Shown here: in pieces, positions 1 to 6,264 of the stretch
Position numbering within the stretch: position 1 is the stretch's first letter
Layout: the number at the start of each line of letters is the position of its first letter
Assembly: GCA_022865365.1 (NCBI GenBank)
Contig: JALHSW010000268.1
Coordinates: forward strand, 1 to 11,107
Source of the DNA: Acidimicrobiia bacterium
GTDB taxonomy: Bacteria; Actinomycetota; Acidimicrobiia; IMCC26256; PALSA-555
Direction of reading: 5' to 3'
Length of the DNA: 11,107 bases
Translations under genes and position numbers: made by a program
The notes under the pieces: model-generated
Told to the model about the DNA's origin: nothing
Database searches by the model: none
The model's input: the letters and a program-made list of their open reading frames with translations, nothing else

Positions 1-582
1 CCGGAGCTGCTGCGAGAGTGCCTCGCACTGGCCCTGCAGGCACCGAGCGGCGGCAACGACCAGGGCTGGCACTTCGTCGTGGTGACCGACCCGGAGCGGC
101 GGGCTGCGGTCGCCGGGGCATTCCGCCGGGGGGCGATCGAGTACGCCCAACGGCCGAAGCCCCGGCGCGATCCGTCGCCCAGATCCGCGAGGCGATTCAC
201 CGATCAGGAGAAGGCGGCCCGCAAGCGGGTGATGGCCTCGGCCGGATATCTCTTCGAGCACCTGCACGAGGTTCCGGCGCTCGTGATCCCGTGCGTCGAC
301 GGCCGCTTCGACGACGCACCGCTCGTCGACCAGGCGACGGCGTTCGGGTCGATCCTGCCCGCAGTCTGGAGCTTCATGCTTGCCGCGCGCGCCCGCGGCC
401 TCGGGACCTCGTGGACGACGGCGCACCTCACGGTGGAGGAAGAGGTCGCCGGCCTGCTCGGCATCCCGTTCGGCTCGGTCACCAAGGTCGCGCTCGTCCC
501 GGTCGCCCACACGGTCGGCGCCGAGTTCAGGCCGGCACCGCGTCGTGCGCTCGACGACGTCGTGCACTGGGACCGCTGGTAG
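1..582 (+). CDS. Nitroreductase family protein, 5'-truncated by window edge
   Basis: This is an FMN-dependent nitroreductase-fold oxidoreductase that probably transfers hydride from NAD(P)H to nitro, quinone or similar acceptors in the cytoplasm. The frame is open from base 1, so the start lies outside the window; 193 codons are visible. Near the beginning the family's FMN-phosphate-binding stretch is readable (A-P-S-G-G-N-D-Q-G-W-H-F), followed by V-V-V-T-D-P-E. The C-terminal half has the usual layout: a G-L-G-T-S-W segment, an L-G-I-P turn, and the terminal R-R-A-L-D-D-V-V-H-W-D typical of the family's C-terminus. Probably only about 10-25 N-terminal residues are missing. An internal ATG at 79 is not the start, because conserved sequence precedes it. 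It converges on the universal stress gene with a 16-base gap. The substrate cannot be inferred. Confidence 0.88.
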   Translation, partial: PELLRECLALALQAPSGGNDQGWHFVVVTDPERRAAVAGAFRRGAIEYAQRPKPRRDPSPRSARRFTDQEKAARKRVMASAGYLFEHLHEVPALVIPCVDGRFDDAPLVDQATAFGSILPAVWSFMLAARARGLGTSWTTAHLTVEEEVAGLLGIPFGSVTKVALVPVAHTVGAEFRPAPRRALDDVVHWDRW

Positions 583-598
583 AACCCAGACCATTCCC

Positions 599-991
599 TC
601 AGGTCTCGTCGGTGGGGACGATCATCACGGCGCAGCGGGCGTCATGCGCGATCGCGTTCGGGACGCTGCCGAGGAACCGACCTTTCCCCGCCATCCCGCG
701 GTTGCCGACGATGATGAGACCGGCGCCGGCGTCGTAGGCGAAGTCGAGGATCGCGTCGGCGGCGTGGCCCTGTATCAGGTGGGTCCGGAGTCGGACTCCG
801 TGCCCCTCGAGCTCGGCCGACACTTGCTCGACGACGGCTCGGCCGGCCCGAACGACCTGTTCCCGAGTGCCCTGGATCGCGTGGATGACGTGGAGTGTGG
901 CGTCACACGCGACGGCGAAGTCGGCCGCCCAGGCGACGGCTCGGCTCGCACGGTCGGAGCCGTCGGTCCCAACCACGATGGTCTGGTACAT
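599..991 (-). CDS. Universal stress protein (UspA family)
   Basis: This is a single-domain cytoplasmic Usp of 130 residues. The N-terminus reads I-V-V-G-T-D-G-S-D, the normal first strand and nucleotide-contact Asp (D10). The C-terminal glycine-rich loop, G96-N-R-G99 then G108-S109, is the ATP-binding type of Usp motif, so nucleotide binding is likely. The spacing in this loop is eight residues, as in many actinobacterial members. I chose the ATG at 991: a GGAG Shine-Dalgarno lies 6 nt in front of it, but only 3 nt in front of the GTG at 994, which is the alternative start. The gene starts about 15 nt after the stop of the MBL hydrolase gene on the same strand and is therefore probably its operon partner, which suggests co-expression with formaldehyde/nitrosative stress defence. 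The molecular role of Usp proteins of this kind is generally unknown. Confidence 0.9.
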   Translation of the reverse strand: MYQTIVVGTDGSDRASRAVAWAADFAVACDATLHVIHAIQGTREQVVRAGRAVVEQVSAELEGHGVRLRTHLIQGHAADAILDFAYDAGAGLIIVGNRGMAGKGRFLGSVPNAIAHDARCAVMIVPTDET

Positions 992-1006
992 CACCGTCTC
1001 CGTTCC

Positions 1007-1636
1007 TCAGTGCCCGCGGGCGATCCACTCGTCGAGGTGCGGTGCCTCGTCGCCGATGGTGGTCGTGTCCCCGTGGCCGGTGTGGACCACGGTGTCGGGT
1101 GGGAGCACGAGGAGGCGGTCGCGGATCGACTCGATGATCGTGGGGAAGTCGGAGTTCGACCGCCCGGTCGCGCCGGGACCGCCCTTGAACAAGGTGTCGC
1201 CTCCGAACACGTGGCCGTCGGGGCCGACGAGGCAGACCCCGCCCGGGCTGTGCCCGGGGGTGTGCAGGACCCGCAGTCGGGTTCCCGCGACCTCGAGCTC
1301 GCTCCCCTCGCGAATCGCGTCGTCGGGCTTGCGGTCCGGGTAGACCACGTCCCAGAGCATCTCGTCGGCTGGGTGCAGCAACACGGGTGCACCGCCCGTC
1401 GCTCGCGACAGCGCGTCGGTCGCGTTGATGTGGTCGTTGTGCCCGTGGGTGCACACGATCGCGCGCACCGCGCGATCGCCGATCGCGGCAACGATCGGCC
1501 CGGCATCATGGGCCGCGTCGATCACGAGCACCTCGTGGTCATCGCCGAGGAGCCAGATGTTGTTCTCGACCTCGAAGTCCTCGCCGTCGATCGAGAAGAT
1601 GCCCGACGTGGTGACGAGCTCGATGCGCGCGGTCAC
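1007..1636 (-). CDS. MBL-fold metallohydrolase, glyoxalase II-like, next to mscR
   Basis: This is a 209-residue zinc metallo-beta-lactamase-fold hydrolase. The metal ligands are visible: T-H64-G-H66-N-D68-H69, then H125-T-P-G-H129, D147 in G-G-D-T-L-F, and H188 in T-G-H-G-D. Length and motifs fit the glyoxalase II-like group that hydrolyses thioesters. The GTG start at 1636 overlaps the TGA stop of the upstream dehydrogenase (GTGA, 4 bases), so the two are translationally coupled; longer upstream extensions in this frame only shadow that gene. From the coupling I infer that the substrate is the thioester made by the dehydrogenase, S-formylmycothiol, released as formate and mycothiol. This is not shown by the sequence alone; other mycothiol or acyl thioesters are possible. 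Confidence 0.9.
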   Translation of the reverse strand: MTARIELVTTSGIFSIDGEDFEVENNIWLLGDDHEVLVIDAAHDAGPIVAAIGDRAVRAIVCTHGHNDHINATDALSRATGGAPVLLHPADEMLWDVVYPDRKPDDAIREGSELEVAGTRLRVLHTPGHSPGGVCLVGPDGHVFGGDTLFKGGPGATGRSNSDFPTIIESIRDRLLVLPPDTVVHTGHGDTTTIGDEAPHLDEWIARGH

Positions 1637-2727
1637 GAGCTGATCGTGACGACCGAGCGGAGGACCTCGCCGCGCTCCATCTTGTGGAATGCCTCCTCCA
1701 CCTGGTCGAGCGCGATCGTCTCGGACACGAAGCGGTCGAGGTCGAAGCGGCCCTGGAGGTACAGGTCGATCAGGGCCGGGAAGTCGCGACTCGGCAGGCA
1801 GTCGCCGTACCACGACGGTCTCAGTGCACCACCGCGGCCGAAGAAGTCGATCATCGGGATGTCGGGGAGGGCCATGTCGGGTGTCGGCACGCCGACCTGC
1901 ACGACGGTTCCGGCGAGGTCGCGTGCGTAGAACGCCTGCTGGAGCACCTCGGGTCGGCCGACGGCTTCGATGCACACATCGACGCCGTTTCCGTCGGTGA
2001 GTGCGCGGATCGCCTCGACGGCGTCTTCCTTCGACGCGTCGACGGTGTGGGTGGCCCCGAAGGCGCGTGCCCACTCGAGCTTCCTCGGATCGAGGTCGAC
2101 GCCGATGATCGTGCTCGCTCCGACGAGCCGCGCTCCGGCGATGGCCGCGTTCCCGACGCCACCACACCCGAAGACGGCGACGGTGTCGTCGCGCTGGACG
2201 TTCCCCGTGTTCACCGCGGCGCCGAAGCCGGCCATCACTCCGCAGCCGAGCAGGCCGGCCGCCTCGGGCCTCGCGGCGGGATTCACCTTGGTGGCCTGTC
2301 CGGCGGCGACGAGCGTCTTCTCGGCGAACGCGCCGATGCCGAGGGCCGGGGAGAGCTCGGTCCCGTCGGTGAGCGTCATCTTCTGGGTCGCGTTGTGCGT
2401 CGAGAAGCAGTACCAGGGTCGGCCCCGTCGACACGCCCGGCACTCGCCGCAGACCGCGCGCCAGTTGAGGACGACGAAGTCGCCGGGGGCGACGCCGGTG
2501 ACGTCGGCCCCGACCGCTTCGACGATGCCGGCCGCTTCGTGGCCGAGCAGGTAGGGGAAGTCGTCGCCGATCCCGCCCTCTCGGTAGTGCAGGTCGGTGT
2601 GGCAGACGCCGCACGCCTGGACGCCGACGAGCGCCTCGCCGGGGCCGGGATCCGGCACGATGATCCGCTCGACGCTGACGGGTGCGCCCTTCGAGCGGGC
2701 GATGACGCCGTTCACCTCGTGGGCCAT
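1633..2727 (-). CDS. mscR: MscR-like mycothiol-dependent formaldehyde dehydrogenase / S-nitrosomycothiol reductase
   Basis: This is a zinc-containing class III-type alcohol dehydrogenase of 364 residues, acting in the cytoplasm on S-hydroxymethylmycothiol (formaldehyde plus mycothiol) or S-nitrosomycothiol with NAD(H). The catalytic-zinc region C39-G-V-C-H-T-D, G-H63-E-A-A, C162 in L-G-C-G-V-M-A-G, the structural-zinc cysteines C93, C96, C99 and C107, and the Rossmann motif G187-C-G-G-V-G192 are all present. From memory the sequence closely resembles the mycobacterial MscR protein, including N-W-R-A-V-C-G-E-C-R-A-C and F-Y-A-R-D-L-A-G-T-V-V. The ATG at 2727 gives the family's normal N-terminus; a TACATT box 7 nt upstream and no Shine-Dalgarno suggest leaderless transcription. 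It is the first gene of an operon with the MBL hydrolase and UspA genes. A generic zinc alcohol dehydrogenase is the less likely alternative. Confidence 0.92.
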   Translation of the reverse strand: MAHEVNGVIARSKGAPVSVERIIVPDPGPGEALVGVQACGVCHTDLHYREGGIGDDFPYLLGHEAAGIVEAVGADVTGVAPGDFVVLNWRAVCGECRACRRGRPWYCFSTHNATQKMTLTDGTELSPALGIGAFAEKTLVAAGQATKVNPAARPEAAGLLGCGVMAGFGAAVNTGNVQRDDTVAVFGCGGVGNAAIAGARLVGASTIIGVDLDPRKLEWARAFGATHTVDASKEDAVEAIRALTDGNGVDVCIEAVGRPEVLQQAFYARDLAGTVVQVGVPTPDMALPDIPMIDFFGRGGALRPSWYGDCLPSRDFPALIDLYLQGRFDLDRFVSETIALDQVEEAFHKMERGEVLRSVVTISS

Positions 2728-2734
2728 GGCGCGC

Positions 2735-2740
2735 AATGTA
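2735..2740 (-). promoter_or_regulatory. Putative leaderless -10 box of mscR operon
   Basis: On the minus strand the hexamer TACATT (TANNNT type) ends 7 nt before the ATG at 2727, and no Shine-Dalgarno lies in between. This is the geometry of leaderless actinobacterial promoters, where transcription begins at the start codon. No clear -35 box is seen. Confidence 0.5.
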
Positions 2741-2771
2741 GCGGGGCGACGCAGGCGCTCGCTCCCGTGGC

Positions 2772-2777
2772 TACCGT
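2772..2777 (+). promoter_or_regulatory. Putative leaderless -10 box of the divergent 193-aa gene
   Basis: TACCGT ends 7 nt before the GTG at 2785, the mirror image of the mscR arrangement across a 57-base divergent intergenic region. The two -10 boxes are only 31 bases apart, so the two promoters probably share regulatory space. Confidence 0.45.
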
Positions 2778-2784
2778 TGCCGGC

Positions 2785-3366
2785 GTGGCCGACGACGAGT
2801 TTCCGAGCGACGCCGAGGTCGACGAGGAGCTGATCGAGCCCGAGTTCATCGAATACGACGGCCGGATGTTCGCGGTCGCCGCGGTCGTGCCGCACCCCAC
2901 GGCCATCCGGGTGATCATGGAGCTCGGTGCCGGCGACAAGGTCGAGCACCGCCGGCTCGCCGACCTCGTGGCCGACACCGGGGACCCGGTGTTCTGGGTG
3001 GTCACCTACGCCGAGGCCATTGCCGCGTACACCGAGGGCGCGCGCGGGCACGTGCAGTCGGCCGCGCCCCCCGACGCGTTCGACCCCGCTTCGAACGAGC
3101 CGATCGACCAGAGCATGGAGCCCGATTCGGCGCTCGGTGTCACGGCGCACCAGCTCGCAGTCGGGCTACGCGCGATGTCGGGCGCGCTCGCCGAGGGTGT
3201 GCTCGCGGCGGCGACCGACGCGGCGTGGACGGCCGACGCCGCCGCGCAGCGCTTCGTGCTGCTCACCCTCACCGACGCGCTGCTCGCGGCGGGGATCCTC
3301 GAGCAGCTCAGCGGCCAGCCCGCGATCCCACCGGATGTCCTCGCCGCCTGGGAGTCCGCCCGCTAG
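2785..3366 (+). CDS. Conserved-looking hypothetical protein, 193 aa
   Basis: I do not recognise this family. The product is an acidic, soluble, Ala-rich protein of 193 residues with no signal peptide, membrane helix or obvious metal motif. An acidic N-terminal tail (A-D-D-E-F-P-S-D-A-E-V-D-E-E) leads into a short mixed region with D-P-V-F-W-V-V-T-Y-A-E, then a probably disordered Pro/Asp linker. The last 80 residues look all-helical, with L-A-V-G-L-R-A-M-S-G-A-L-A-E and a run ending L-T-L-T-D-A-L-L-A-A-G-I-L-E-Q-L. The GTG at 2785 is chosen because a TACCGT box sits 7 nt upstream; the frame is open further upstream only as a shadow of the opposite-strand mscR gene. It diverges from mscR and converges on the MFS gene with a 21-base gap. 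High third-position GC supports coding. Confidence 0.75.
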   Translation: MADDEFPSDAEVDEELIEPEFIEYDGRMFAVAAVVPHPTAIRVIMELGAGDKVEHRRLADLVADTGDPVFWVVTYAEAIAAYTEGARGHVQSAAPPDAFDPASNEPIDQSMEPDSALGVTAHQLAVGLRAMSGALAEGVLAAATDAAWTADAAAQRFVLLTLTDALLAAGILEQLSGQPAIPPDVLAAWESAR

Positions 3367-3387
3367 CGCGTCCTGGAGGCCCACGGG

Positions 3388-4677
3388 TCAGGCGGCGACC
3401 GGCTCCGTCGCCGGCTCCCGGTCTTCGGGGGAGGAGTCCTCGGGCTCGACGTCGACCGCGTCGGGCGCCGCGCGTCGGCGCACGAGGGAGGCCACGATCC
3501 CGGTGGTCAGCGCGGCCACCGCACCGATGGCGAGACCGGCGCGCGGCCCGATGGTCTGGGAGATCCATCCGACGAATGGCCCGCCGATCGGGGTGCTGCC
3601 GAGGAAGGCGATGCCCATGAGCGCCATGACCCTGCCGCGGAGCTCGGGCGCAGTCTCCTCGTTGCAGATCGCGGTGGCCATCGAGAGGAGCACCATCGAG
3701 CTGACGCCGACCAACGGGAGGACCGCGAGCTCGACGGCGAGCGTCGGAGCAACGGTGGCGGCGGTCATCGCGAGACCCAGCGCGATCGTCGCCCCGATCA
3801 GGATGCGCGTGCTCGCGCGCCCGAAGTGGGCCATCCAGAGCGCGCCGGCCAACGAGCCGATCCCGAGCATGGACATCATCGTGCCGAAGGTGGCCGCATC
3901 GCCCCCGAACACGACCCGGGCGAGGCTCGGCATCACGACCTGGTAGTTGAACGCGAGCAGGCTGACGATCGCCGTGACGACGAGCGCGAGCCGCACCGGG
4001 CCGTTCCCCCACGCGTAGCGCAGGCCGTCGCGCAGCTGGTGGGGTGCGCGCGGCACGACCAGCGACGGCCGCAGCTCGCTCGGCCGCATTGCCGCGAGGG
4101 CCCAGATGACTGCGCCGAACGACACGGCGTTGAGGAAGAAGCACCACTCCACCCCGAGGGTCGCGATCACGAGTCCGGCGATGGCCGGTCCGATGACGCG
4201 CGATGCGGTGAACACGGTGCTGTTGAGGCCGACCGCGTTTGCGACGTCGGCTTTGGGGACCATCTCGGGGACGAAGGCGCGTCGCGCCGGGTTGTCGAGT
4301 GCGGTGACGGCACCGAGGCCCAGCGCGAGCAGGTACACCATCCAGACCGCTGCGATGCCGAGCGCGGAGATCGCGCCCAACGCCAGCGCGAGTCCGCCTG
4401 CGGCCGCCGCGGTGAAGATGAGCACGCGTCGCTTGTCGAGTCGGTCGACGAGGACGCCGGCCCACGCCCCCGCGAGCAGCATCGGGGTGAACTGGATCGC
4501 GAGCGTGATCCCGACGGCGACTGCGCTGTGCGTGAGCTGGAGCACGAGCCACGACTGCGCGACGAGCTGGAGCCAAGTCCCCGTTCCCGAGACGACCTGG
4601 CCCGCGAAGTAGAGGCGGAAGTTCCGCGTTCGCAACGAGTGGAAGGTGCGCCGGGCGGCCCGCTCGACAGGGGTCAC
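3388..4677 (-). CDS. MFS transporter (drug/metabolite exporter type)
   Basis: This is an inner-membrane major facilitator of 429 residues with about 12 hydrophobic segments and a charged, probably cytoplasmic tail rich in Glu, Asp and Pro. The N-terminus (F-H-S-L-R-T-R-N-F-R-L-Y-F-A-G-Q) and the segment L-D-N-P-A-R-R-A-F-V-P-E-M-V at about 127-140 are typical of the MFS_3/EntS-like proton-coupled efflux subgroup. The loop 2-3 motif A region is present as G-V-L-V-D-R-L-D-K-R-R (about 74-84), and the second half repeats the pattern around E-L-R-G-R-V-M-A-L. The GTG start overlaps the marR stop by four bases (GTGA), so expression is coupled to that regulator. The substrate is not evident; a toxic small molecule that is also the MarR ligand is the simplest inference. 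Confidence 0.92.
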   Translation of the reverse strand: MTPVERAARRTFHSLRTRNFRLYFAGQVVSGTGTWLQLVAQSWLVLQLTHSAVAVGITLAIQFTPMLLAGAWAGVLVDRLDKRRVLIFTAAAAGGLALALGAISALGIAAVWMVYLLALGLGAVTALDNPARRAFVPEMVPKADVANAVGLNSTVFTASRVIGPAIAGLVIATLGVEWCFFLNAVSFGAVIWALAAMRPSELRPSLVVPRAPHQLRDGLRYAWGNGPVRLALVVTAIVSLLAFNYQVVMPSLARVVFGGDAATFGTMMSMLGIGSLAGALWMAHFGRASTRILIGATIALGLAMTAATVAPTLAVELAVLPLVGVSSMVLLSMATAICNEETAPELRGRVMALMGIAFLGSTPIGGPFVGWISQTIGPRAGLAIGAVAALTTGIVASLVRRRAAPDAVDVEPEDSSPEDREPATEPVAA

Positions 4678-5132
4678 GGTCGCGGGTCCTCCTCGAGGAG
4701 TCGGTCGAGTACCGCGACGCCGCGGTCGAGGGTGCGCCGGTCCTCGGGGGAGAGCCGACGGAGGCGTCGCTCGAGCTCGGCCGTCTTGCGGGAGCGGTTC
4801 CGGGCCAGGAGCTTGCGGCCGGCCGGGGTGATCGTGACCCGCACGATCCGGCGATCGGACTCGTCGACCTCCCGGGCGAGCAGTCCGTCGGCTACGAGGC
4901 GGGTCACCGCCGCGGTCATGGTCGGTGGCTTGACCCGTTCGGCCTCGGCCAGGCTGCCGAGCGTGATCGGACCCCGGCGCTCGACGGTGGCGAGTGCGGA
5001 GACCTGGGTGGGCGACGCGCCGACGCCCGATTGCTGGCGCAGGCGCCGAGCGAGGCGGGTGACCGCGAGGCGCAGCCTGTCCGCCAGGTCGCTCTCGGTC
5101 GTCGTGGATGGTGTCATCATCAGTGGTCCCAT
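4674..5132 (-). CDS. MarR-family transcriptional regulator
   Basis: This is a winged-helix dimeric repressor of 152 residues. Helix-turn-helix residues run from about L58 to L79 (L-G-S-L-A-E-A-E-R-V-K-P-P-T-M-T-A-A-V), and the wing carries the family signature D-E-S-D-R-R-I-V-R-V-T-I-T-P-A-G (about 90-105). Terminal helices for dimerisation flank this core. The start is ambiguous: ATG at 5132 gives 152 aa, while ATGs at 5120 and 5117 would remove four or five residues; none has a strong Shine-Dalgarno. It overlaps the downstream MFS gene by four bases, the classic arrangement of a repressor co-transcribed with the exporter it controls. A palindrome immediately upstream is a likely autoregulatory operator. 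The ligand is unknown. Confidence 0.92.
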   Translation of the reverse strand: MGPLMMTPSTTTESDLADRLRLAVTRLARRLRQQSGVGASPTQVSALATVERRGPITLGSLAEAERVKPPTMTAAVTRLVADGLLAREVDESDRRIVRVTITPAGRKLLARNRSRKTAELERRLRRLSPEDRRTLDRGVAVLDRLLEEDPRP

Positions 5133-5135
5133 TAC

Positions 5136-5152
5136 TTTGTCTGACTAATTAG
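5136..5152. promoter_or_regulatory. Candidate MarR operator (overlapping palindromes)
   Basis: On the plus strand TTTGTC-T-GACTAA (5136-5148) is a 13-base palindrome with five of six arm pairs matching, overlapping a perfect CTAATTAG (5145-5152). It is an AT-rich island in GC-rich DNA and starts 3 bases upstream of the marR ATG, as expected for an autorepressor site. Assignment is inference from position and symmetry. Confidence 0.45.
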
Positions 5153-5160
5153 GGCCACTA

Positions 5161-5190
5161 AGTATCTCACCAGGGAGCGCGGGATGCAAA
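5161..5190 (-). promoter_or_regulatory. Possible sigma70-type promoter of marR-MFS
   Basis: On the minus strand TTTGCA (5185-5190) and GATACT (5161-5166) are separated by 18 nt, a loose -35/-10 pair. The initiation point would fall just upstream of the palindrome, so a bound repressor would block it. Both hexamers match the consensus only partly. Confidence 0.3.
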
Positions 5191-5350
5191 CCGATTTCGG
5201 GTTCTGCGATGCTGACGACCGTGAGCGATCCGACGGCGGTCTTCGCGCCGTTCGGAGTCGCCAACCCCGATCACGACTGCACCCACGAGGCCGCGCTGCC
5301 CGCCCGCCCCCGGGGTGGGAACGGTTGCCTGACTGAAGCGGGTCTACCGC

Positions 5351-5383
5351 GCGTCCTGGGTGCGTCCTGGGCGCGTCTTAGGC
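5351..5383. repeat. Three 11-bp tandem repeats
   Basis: Units GCGTCCTGGGT, GCGTCCTGGGC and GCGTCTTAGGC lie head to tail. The third unit contains the TAA stop (minus strand, 5378-5380) of the His/Cys-rich protein gene, so the array extends from the end of that gene into the 245-base intergenic region before marR. No function is apparent; replication slippage is the simplest origin. No convincing terminator hairpin with a U-tract is seen in this intergenic region. Confidence 0.7.
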
Positions 5384-6154
5384 GAACGCGTCCTGTCCGA
5401 CCTTGCCGCCGAGCTCCGGGCACTCACCGGCGAAGATGCCCCAGCCGCACTCCCAGCCCGGCACCACCCAGTCGTGCACCATGTACACGTCCTTGAGTCC
5501 CGACTTGTGGCCGCCGAGGCTCTCGCACTTCTCCTTGGTCATGCTCTCGGGTCCGATGACGATGCCCTTGATGCACAGGCCGCCGTTGGCGCTGTGGGTG
5601 TGCCAGGAGTCGTTCGGCCCGGCGAAGCCCTCCGGTGCACCGCCCGGGTTGTACACGAGGTAGCTGAGACCGATGATCTTCGCGTCGGGCGTGGTCCCGT
5701 CGAAGAGCAGCTCCGAAGGGTGCGCCGGGTCGAACTCGCCGATGAACCGGGGGTTGGTGTAGTGCGCGCCGATGCACGGGAGATAGGTGGTCGACTGGCG
5801 GTATCCGTTCGCGGTCGCTTCGGCGACGGTGGGGAACTCGGTCACGAGGGTCCGGGCCTGCTCCTGCTGCTGCGCAAGGAGCACACGCTCGTCCTCGGTC
5901 AGTGGGATCTGGGTGGCGGAGCCACGGTGCCCGTGGCCACCTTCGGAGTTGCCCCCGGTCGGCACCGGAACGGCTTGCTCGCACGGCGTGTCGCCGGTCG
6001 CTGCCCCGGTGCCGTGGACGTGCCCGTCGGAAGCGACTGCGGCCGCCGAGGCCGTGGCCGCAGTCCCGCGATCGGGCCCGGGATCGCTGAAGAGCACGAC
6101 CGCGGCGCCGAGCACGAAGCCCAGGATCACCAACGCTGCATACAGAGCCTTCAT
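5378..6154 (-). CDS. Membrane-anchored His/Cys-rich extracytoplasmic protein, function unknown
   Basis: This is a 258-residue protein with one N-terminal hydrophobic segment (about 4-22) preceded by a single Lys; no lipobox Cys is seen, so it is probably an anchor or an uncleaved/late-cleaved signal. A low-complexity linker (about 25-80) contains two His clusters, D-G-H-V-H-G and G-G-H-G-H-R-G. The globular part has candidate metal or disulfide residues: C127 with H131 (C-I-G-A-H-Y), W184-H-T-H187, C194, C210, H227, and C236/C244 in W-E-C-G-W-G-I-F-A-G-E-C-P. The pattern suggests an exported metal-binding or redox protein, which I infer rather than recognise by name. A G-G-G-A-G Shine-Dalgarno lies 5 nt before the ATG, unlike the leaderless neighbours. 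It diverges from the LLM oxidoreductase gene. Confidence 0.85.
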   Translation of the reverse strand: MKALYAALVILGFVLGAAVVLFSDPGPDRGTAATASAAAVASDGHVHGTGAATGDTPCEQAVPVPTGGNSEGGHGHRGSATQIPLTEDERVLLAQQQEQARTLVTEFPTVAEATANGYRQSTTYLPCIGAHYTNPRFIGEFDPAHPSELLFDGTTPDAKIIGLSYLVYNPGGAPEGFAGPNDSWHTHSANGGLCIKGIVIGPESMTKEKCESLGGHKSGLKDVYMVHDWVVPGWECGWGIFAGECPELGGKVGQDAFA

Positions 6155-6194
6155 GAGTTCTCCCGAGTGCCCAACCGCACGTCAATCTCGTTCC

Positions 6195-6200
6195 ACGATA
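6195..6200 (-). promoter_or_regulatory. Possible -10 box for the His/Cys-rich protein gene
   Basis: TATCGT on the minus strand fits TANNNT and lies about 40 bases upstream of the Shine-Dalgarno-led ATG at 6154. No good -35 box accompanies it. Confidence 0.25.
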
Positions 6201-6202
6201 AC

Positions 6203-6217
6203 TCTCGCCCGGCGAGA
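6203..6217. promoter_or_regulatory. Perfect 15-base palindrome in divergent promoter region
   Basis: TCTCGCC-C-GGCGAGA has two perfect 7-base arms around a single central base. It lies between the divergent 5378-6154 and 6265-7086 genes, next to the putative -10 of the former and about 35 bases upstream of the latter's -10. It could be a dimeric repressor or activator site; no regulator gene adjoins it. Confidence 0.4.
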
Positions 6218-6252
6218 CTACCTCCCCGTCGCGTCGGAGCGCTACGCGGCCG

Positions 6253-6258
6253 TACACT
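6253..6258 (+). promoter_or_regulatory. Putative leaderless -10 box of the LLM oxidoreductase gene
   Basis: TACACT ends 6 nt before the GTG at 6265, and no Shine-Dalgarno is present, matching the leaderless geometry at three other starts in the window. Confidence 0.5.
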
Positions 6259-6264
6259 CGGGCC

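Noticed and set aside
380..1930. Long plus-strand open frame opposite the UspA, MBL and mscR genes
   Set aside because: It is antisense to three genes with clear conserved motifs, and its product is a low-complexity Arg/Asp/Gly-rich sequence, as expected from GC-rich antisense frames.
1684..2784. Upstream extension of the 193-aa plus-strand gene
   Set aside because: The frame is open by chance opposite mscR; the extension has no protein-like pattern, and the GTG at 2785 has a well-placed -10 box.
2728..3150. N-terminal extension of mscR
   Set aside because: The extended sequence is opposite the 193-aa gene and lies outside the family's normal N-terminus, which begins at the ATG at 2727.
3367..3387. 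Possible bidirectional terminator between the convergent 193-aa and MFS genes
   Set aside because: Only a very short GC-rich pairing can be drawn and there is no T-tract on either strand.
3308..4576. Minus-strand frame overlapping the MFS gene
   Set aside because: Out-of-frame shadow of the transporter with an Arg-rich product and no membrane pattern.
5209..5496. A plus-strand open frame starting ATG at 5209 (or GTG at 5221) in the region before marR
   Set aside because: Its second half lies over the C-terminus of the well-supported minus-strand gene ending at 5378 and turns Arg/Pro-rich, typical of a shadow. The first 150 bases have no recognisable protein pattern and no Shine-Dalgarno.
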